A DNA stretch of 8,134 nucleotides from an uncultured Oscillibacter sp. (GTDB taxonomy: Bacteria > Bacillota > Clostridia > Oscillospirales > Oscillospiraceae), in contig UQUC01000080.1 of NCBI GenBank assembly GCA_900544105.1, forward strand, positions 1 through 8,134, in the 5' to 3' direction. Below, in pieces: positions 5,207-8,134 of the stretch (the first letter of the stretch is position 1; each line of letters opens with the position of its first letter). A program made the position numbers and the translations under genes. The notes below the pieces were generated by a model. That model was given only the letters and a program-made list of their open reading frames with translations, did no database searches and was not told the origin of the DNA.

Positions 5207-6501
5207 TCATACCCCGGCTTGCCGAGGAGAGCGAACATATTTTTCTTGTACGCCTCCACGCCAGGCTGGTCGAAGGGATTCACATCCAGCAGATAGCCGG
5301 ACAGTCCACAGGCATACTCAAAGAAGTAGATGAGCCGGCCCAGCTCGCGAGGGCCCTTGCCGCCCACATTCACAATGACGTTAGGTACGCCACCCTGACT
5401 GTGGGCCAAGAGCGTTCCCTCCGTAGCCCGGTCCCGGATGTGGTCCATAGACGCGCCCGCCAGGAAGTTCAGCCCATCGCCGTCCGTCTCATCCCGAGGA
5501 ACGGCGAGCTGTCGGTCAGAGGCGCCCAGTCGCACGATCGTCTCGAAGAGGATCCGGCGGCCTTCCTGAATATACTGACCCATGGAGTGCAGGTCCGCGG
5601 TAAACTCCACACTGGCGGGGAACAGGCCCTTGCCATCCTTTCCCTCACTCTCGCCGTAGAGCTGCTTCCACCACTCCGTCATAAACCGGAAGGCCGGATC
5701 GTAGCAACCCAGAATTTCAATGGCGTACCCGGCTCGGTACAGCTCATACCGCAGGGCGGCATACTGCCACGCGGGGCTGGCGTAGGAACCGTCGGCGCAG
5801 ACGTTCATCATCTCTGCCGCGCCTTCCATCAGGGCCTCCACATCCACGCCGGTAACGGCGATGGGCAGCAGGCCCACGGCGGTGAGGACGGAATACCGTC
5901 CGCCGATGTCGTCCGGTACCACGAAGGTCTCCCAGCCCTCGGCGTCCGCCAGGGACTTCAGTGCGCCCCGGGCCTTGTCAGTGGTAGCGTAGATCCGCTT
6001 ACCGGCTTCCTCCTTGCCGTATTTCTCCTCCAGCAGCTCTCGGAAGAAACGGAATGCCACGGCAGGCTCCGTGGTGGTACCAGATTTGGAGATAATGTTG
6101 ACGGAGAAATCCACATCCCGCACCAGATCCAGCACCTCGCTCAGTGCGTCACCGGAGAGGCCGTTGCCCACAAAGTACACATTGGGCGTCTCTTTCTTTT
6201 TCAGATTATAATTAGGGGAGCACAGGCAGTCGATCACGCCGCGGGCTCCCAGATAGCTGCCGCCGATGCCGATGACCACCAACGCCTGAGAATCACTTTG
6301 GATCTTCTTGGCGGCAGTCCGGATCCGGGCAAATTCTTCCCGGTCATACGCCTGAGGCAGATGCACCCAACCGGTGAATTCTCCGCCCAGACCGGTGCCG
6401 GTCTGGAGCTTTTCATGGGCCTTTTTCAAACGGGGCAGCAGCGCCTCCTCGTAAGGCTTCGGCAAAAATGTATGCAGATCAAACAACTGAACGTCCAGCA
6501 T
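5161..6501 (-). CDS. pgi: Glucose-6-phosphate isomerase
   Basis: A 446-residue Pgi of the short Gram-positive type. It interconverts glucose 6-phosphate and fructose 6-phosphate in cytoplasmic glycolysis and gluconeogenesis. Numbering from the chosen start, visible motifs are GIGGSYLGAR (78-87) and SKSGTTTE (138-145) for sugar-phosphate binding, PGI signature 1 around DDIGGRYSVL (197-206), GESEGK with the likely catalytic Glu284, ADLHSMGQ with His305, and PGI signature 2 (GYLLDVNPFDQPGVEAYK, 402-419) ending in the catalytic Lys419. All expected active-site residues are present. An in-frame ATG at 6516 would add five residues but has no ribosome binding site; the ATG at 6501 has GAGGGTGA just before it. 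The last 14 codons lie in a direct repeat whose second copy is 192 bases downstream, so the present C-terminus may have been supplied by an insertion. The gene has its own promoter and follows the carboxypeptidase gene on the same strand. Confidence 0.97.
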   Translation of the reverse strand: MLDVQLFDLHTFLPKPYEEALLPRLKKAHEKLQTGTGLGGEFTGWVHLPQAYDREEFARIRTAAKKIQSDSQALVVIGIGGSYLGARGVIDCLCSPNYNLKKKETPNVYFVGNGLSGDALSEVLDLVRDVDFSVNIISKSGTTTEPAVAFRFFRELLEEKYGKEEAGKRIYATTDKARGALKSLADAEGWETFVVPDDIGGRYSVLTAVGLLPIAVTGVDVEALMEGAAEMMNVCADGSYASPAWQYAALRYELYRAGYAIEILGCYDPAFRFMTEWWKQLYGESEGKDGKGLFPASVEFTADLHSMGQYIQEGRRILFETIVRLGASDRQLAVPRDETDGDGLNFLAGASMDHIRDRATEGTLLAHSQGGVPNVIVNVGGKGPRELGRLIYFFEYACGLSGYLLDVNPFDQPGVEAYKKNMFALLGKPGYEDRKAELEAKLTEKR

Positions 6502-6506
6502 GTGAT

Positions 6507-6514
6507 TCACCCTC
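6507..6514 (-). promoter_or_regulatory. Ribosome binding site deciding the pgi start
   Basis: GAGGGTGA (complement of 6507-6514) lies 5 bases before the ATG at 6501 and overlaps the alternative ATG at 6514-6516. Initiation at the upstream ATG is therefore unlikely. Confidence 0.75.
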
Positions 6515-6560
6515 ATGTATCAAATTTCAGCCAGAGGGCGCATTTTCCCCCTGTTTGTCC

Positions 6561-6589
6561 AGTATAGCATTTTTCCCAGGGGACGGCAA
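6561..6589 (-). promoter_or_regulatory. Predicted sigma-A promoter of pgi
   Basis: On the minus strand, TTGCCG (complement of 6584-6589) and TATACT (complement of 6561-6566) are exactly 17 bases apart, with TGC before the -10 box. Transcription would start near 6554, about 50 bases before the pgi ATG. The inverted repeat CCCCTG (6548-6553) and CAGGGG (6577-6582) brackets the -10 box. Confidence 0.8.
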
Positions 6590-6615
6590 GAGAAAAAGGG
6601 CGGTGCGAGATCCGT

Positions 6616-7737
6616 TCACTCAACCAGACAGGCGATCCGCAGCACCCGTGGCAGCATTTGTCGGAAGGTGATCCGTGGAACCTCTTCTCCCGCCAGCAGG
6701 GGCAGCTCCGCCAGAATCTCTTCCCCGGAGGTGACGGTCAGCGTCCCCAGCCGATCCCCCACCACCACTGGGGCCTGTACGGAGGGTTCCAGCGTCACGG
6801 ACTGGCCCAGCTCCCCCGTCTTGGCCTTCTCCAACAGCAGTTGATTTCCCTCCCCAAGAATCGGCTGAACCGTAGCCTGCGTCCCTAACTTCACCGGCAC
6901 CGGCGGCAGCGGTTCGTTGGGAATAACGGTTTTCAGGGCGTAGGACGCAAAACCGTAATTCAGCAGCGTCTGCGCGTCCGCAAACCGCTCTGGAGAGGTC
7001 TTTCCCTTGAGGATGACGGCGATCAACTCCATGCCGTCCCGCTCCGCCGTGGCGGAAATACAGTATCCGGCAGCGTTGGTGGAGCCAGTTTTCAGTCCGG
7101 TAGTGCCGTCATAAAATCGCACCAGCTTGTTGGTATTGACCAATGAGGATGCCCCATCCCGGAGGGTGTCCATCCAGACCGTTGTGTATCTTCGGATATC
7201 CGGATGGCGCAGCAGCAGCTCCCGGCTCATCAATGCGATGTCATAAGCAGAGGTAACATGGCCCTCTGCCGGCAAGCCGCAGGCGTTTTTGAAAGTGGTG
7301 TCATTCATCCCCAACTCCGTCGCTCGCCGGTTCATCCGCTCCACAAAGGCTTCCTCGCTGCCGGCCAGATGCTCTGCCAGTGCCACGGCGCAGTCATTGG
7401 CGGATACCACACACACGGCCTTCAGCATCTCGTCCACGGTCAGCCGTTCCCCCTCCTTCAGCCAAATCTGACTGCCGCCCATGGAGCAGGCGTGAGGCGA
7501 GGCGGTAACGGTGTCCTCGTAGCGCAGTGTCCCGCCGTCAATGGCCTCCATGGTTAGCAGCAGCGTCATAATTTTGGTAACGCTGGCCGGCTCCAGCTTT
7601 TCGTGTTCGTTTTTGGCGAACAGCACGGTCCCTGTTTCCTTTTCCATCAGCAGCGCCGAGGGCGCGGACACCTCCACGGCCCGGGCGCTGACGTTCAGCA
7701 GCAACACGGCGCCCATCAGCGCCAGGATTTTTTTCAT
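6616..7737 (-). CDS. D-alanyl-D-alanine carboxypeptidase, DacF/PBP5 family
   Basis: A 373-residue low-molecular-weight penicillin-binding protein (peptidase S11). It removes the terminal D-alanine from peptidoglycan pentapeptides outside the membrane and so limits cross-linking. Residues 1-20 form a signal peptide with a likely cut after ARA. The three active-site motifs are intact: SVTK (Ser52 nucleophile, Lys55), SAN (112-114) and KTG (216-218). After the catalytic domain, residues from about 268 to 355 form the beta-rich PBP5 C-terminal domain, and the end (FRQMLPRVLRIACLVE) is a short amphipathic segment that could touch the membrane. Size and layout fit DacF/DacB of B. subtilis, both sporulation-linked, better than the longer vegetative DacA; which one it matches cannot be settled from motifs alone. 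A GGGGAGGT site (complement of 7742-7749) is close before the ATG. No clear terminator follows, so some readthrough into pgi (114 bases on) is possible. Confidence 0.93.
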   Translation of the reverse strand: MKKILALMGAVLLLNVSARAVEVSAPSALLMEKETGTVLFAKNEHEKLEPASVTKIMTLLLTMEAIDGGTLRYEDTVTASPHACSMGGSQIWLKEGERLTVDEMLKAVCVVSANDCAVALAEHLAGSEEAFVERMNRRATELGMNDTTFKNACGLPAEGHVTSAYDIALMSRELLLRHPDIRRYTTVWMDTLRDGASSLVNTNKLVRFYDGTTGLKTGSTNAAGYCISATAERDGMELIAVILKGKTSPERFADAQTLLNYGFASYALKTVIPNEPLPPVPVKLGTQATVQPILGEGNQLLLEKAKTGELGQSVTLEPSVQAPVVVGDRLGTLTVTSGEEILAELPLLAGEEVPRITFRQMLPRVLRIACLVE

Positions 7738-7763
7738 GATGACCTCCCCTTTCTGATCGGTGC

Positions 7764-7771
7764 ATTATATG
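7764..7771 (-). promoter_or_regulatory. -10 region of the carboxypeptidase promoter (possibly sigma-E-like)
   Basis: The minus strand reads CATATAAT (complement of 7764-7771). It contains a perfect TATAAT, about 26 bases before the ATG, but no recognisable TTGACA at 16-18 bases and no TGn extension. CATATAAT differs at one position from the B. subtilis sigma-E -10 consensus CATACAMT, and GCATGAA at the 14-base spacing shares the first four positions of the sigma-E -35 consensus. A core promoter is fairly likely; which sigma factor uses it is open. Confidence 0.5.
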
Positions 7772-7853
7772 AGCGTGCAATGGCGTTCATGCCGCCGTCA
7801 TTTTGCCCTCCGGCGATCTCTCTAACTTTTTCAGCGAGCCGTCATTTTTCGTG

Positions 7854-7882
7854 TTGCAAAACAATGAAAGGTCTGCTATAAT
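7854..7882 (+). promoter_or_regulatory. Strong promoter of tRNA-Gly
   Basis: TTGCAA (7854-7859) and a perfect TATAAT (7877-7882) are 17 bases apart, with TGC directly before the -10 box. The start point near 7889 leaves only about 7 bases of 5' leader before the mature tRNA. Confidence 0.9.
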
Positions 7883-7895
7883 ACAATACGTTCAT

Positions 7896-7969
7896 GCGGC
7901 TGTAGTTCATCGGTAGAACGGCAGCTTCCCAAGCTGCATAGGTGGGTTCGACTCCCATCAGCCGCTCCA
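7896..7969 (+). tRNA. tRNA-Gly (anticodon CCC)
   Basis: A complete 74-base tRNA with encoded CCA. The acceptor arm GCGGCTG (7896-7902) pairs perfectly with CAGCCGC (7959-7965), the discriminator is U as usual for bacterial glycine tRNAs, and CCA is at 7967-7969. The D-arm is GTTCATCGGTAGAAC. The anticodon stem is GCAGC/GCTGC around TTCCCAA, giving anticodon CCC, which reads GGG. The T-arm contains GTGGG-TTCGACT-CCCAT. It is a single-gene transcription unit. Confidence 0.97.
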
Positions 7970-7970
7970 G

Positions 7971-8007
7971 ATTGAAATGCCGCGGCATTTCGCGGCATTT
8001 CAATTTT
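7971..8007 (+). terminator. Intrinsic terminator of tRNA-Gly
   Basis: ATTGAAATGCCGC (7971-7983) pairs over 13 bp with 7992-8004 around an 8-base loop, followed by TTTCTTTCCTT. It starts two bases after the CCA end. The loop and right arm come from a tandem CGCGGCATTT repeat (7981-8000), so a shorter alternative hairpin (7974-7991, GAAATGCCG with CGGCATTTC) is also possible. Confidence 0.9.
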
Positions 8008-8031
8008 CTTTCCTTATTTTAAGGTTTCCTC

Positions 8032-8061
8032 TTGACAAATTCCCCGGGAGTATGGTATCCT
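8032..8061 (+). promoter_or_regulatory. Promoter of tRNA-Leu
   Basis: A perfect TTGACA (8032-8037) is followed after 18 bases by TATCCT (8056-8061), with TGG before the -10 box. The start point near 8068 is about 12 bases before the tRNA. It lies after the tRNA-Gly terminator, so the two tRNAs are transcribed separately. Confidence 0.85.
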
Positions 8062-8079
8062 AATATTTGCCGATAAGCT

Positions 8080-8134
8080 GCCGGTGTGGTGGAATGGTAG
8101 ACACAGGAGACTTAAAATCTCCCGGTAGCAATAC
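8080..8134 (+). tRNA. tRNA-Leu (anticodon UAA), cut by the window edge
   Basis: The 5' part of a class II tRNA. The acceptor strand GCCGGTG (8080-8086) is followed by a leucine-type D-arm (GTGGAATGGTAGACAC). The anticodon stem GGAGA/TCTCC encloses CTTAAAA, giving anticodon UAA, which reads UUA and UUG. CCGGTAGCAATAC at the end begins the long variable arm. The T-arm and 3' acceptor strand are outside the window. Confidence 0.93.

Noticed and set aside
5149..6567. Long open reading frame on the plus strand opposite pgi
   Set aside because: It mirrors pgi almost exactly, and pgi has all catalytic motifs plus a promoter and ribosome binding site. The opposite frame shows no domain.

Overview
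The window looks like chromosomal DNA from a moderately GC-rich member of the Firmicutes, most likely a clostridial species and perhaps Oscillospiraceae. The clues are a ThiI without a rhodanese domain, a short Gram-positive-type Pgi, an S-layer-homology (SLH) protein, a DacF-type carboxypeptidase, strong GGAGG-like ribosome binding sites and promoters with extended -10 boxes. The family-level placement is inference. Most of the window is ordinary housekeeping DNA.

Layout, left to right. Positions 1-134 are non-coding and hold two strong hairpins; the second is the terminator of the leftward operon thiI-cinA (tRNA 4-thiouridine synthase, then CinA/nicotinamide-nucleotide amidase, 25 bases apart). 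A divergent intergenic region (2626-2851) carries the thiI promoter on the minus strand and a good promoter for a plus-strand gene. That gene encodes a secreted protein with three SLH domains and a C-terminal domain that resembles a glycoside hydrolase family 18 barrel but has lost the catalytic acidic motif. A bidirectional terminator separates it from a convergent small P-loop ATPase of unknown function. Next come a second hairpin terminator and then pgi (glucose-6-phosphate isomerase, leftward). A DacF/PBP5-type D-Ala-D-Ala carboxypeptidase lies upstream of pgi on the same strand. At the right end, two plus-strand tRNA genes have separate promoters: tRNA-Gly(CCC), complete with its own terminator, and tRNA-Leu(UAA), cut by the window edge.

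The most unusual structure is at the 3' end of pgi. The last 14 codons plus stop are present twice, as 46-bp direct repeats 192 bp apart. Between them is about 146 bp of hairpin-rich non-coding DNA. The native-looking terminator lies beyond the outer copy. This looks like a small element, or the scar of a larger one, that inserted at the pgi 3' end and regenerated the end of the gene.

Functionally, the genes cover tRNA modification (thiI) and tRNA supply (Gly, Leu), NAD-cycle/damage functions (cinA), glycolysis (pgi) and the cell envelope (SLH protein, carboxypeptidase). Apart from thiI-cinA they appear to be independent transcription units. Six of the seven promoters I can place share a TGn-TAnnnT extended -10 box. 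The carboxypeptidase promoter does not, and its -10 region resembles a sporulation sigma-E site.
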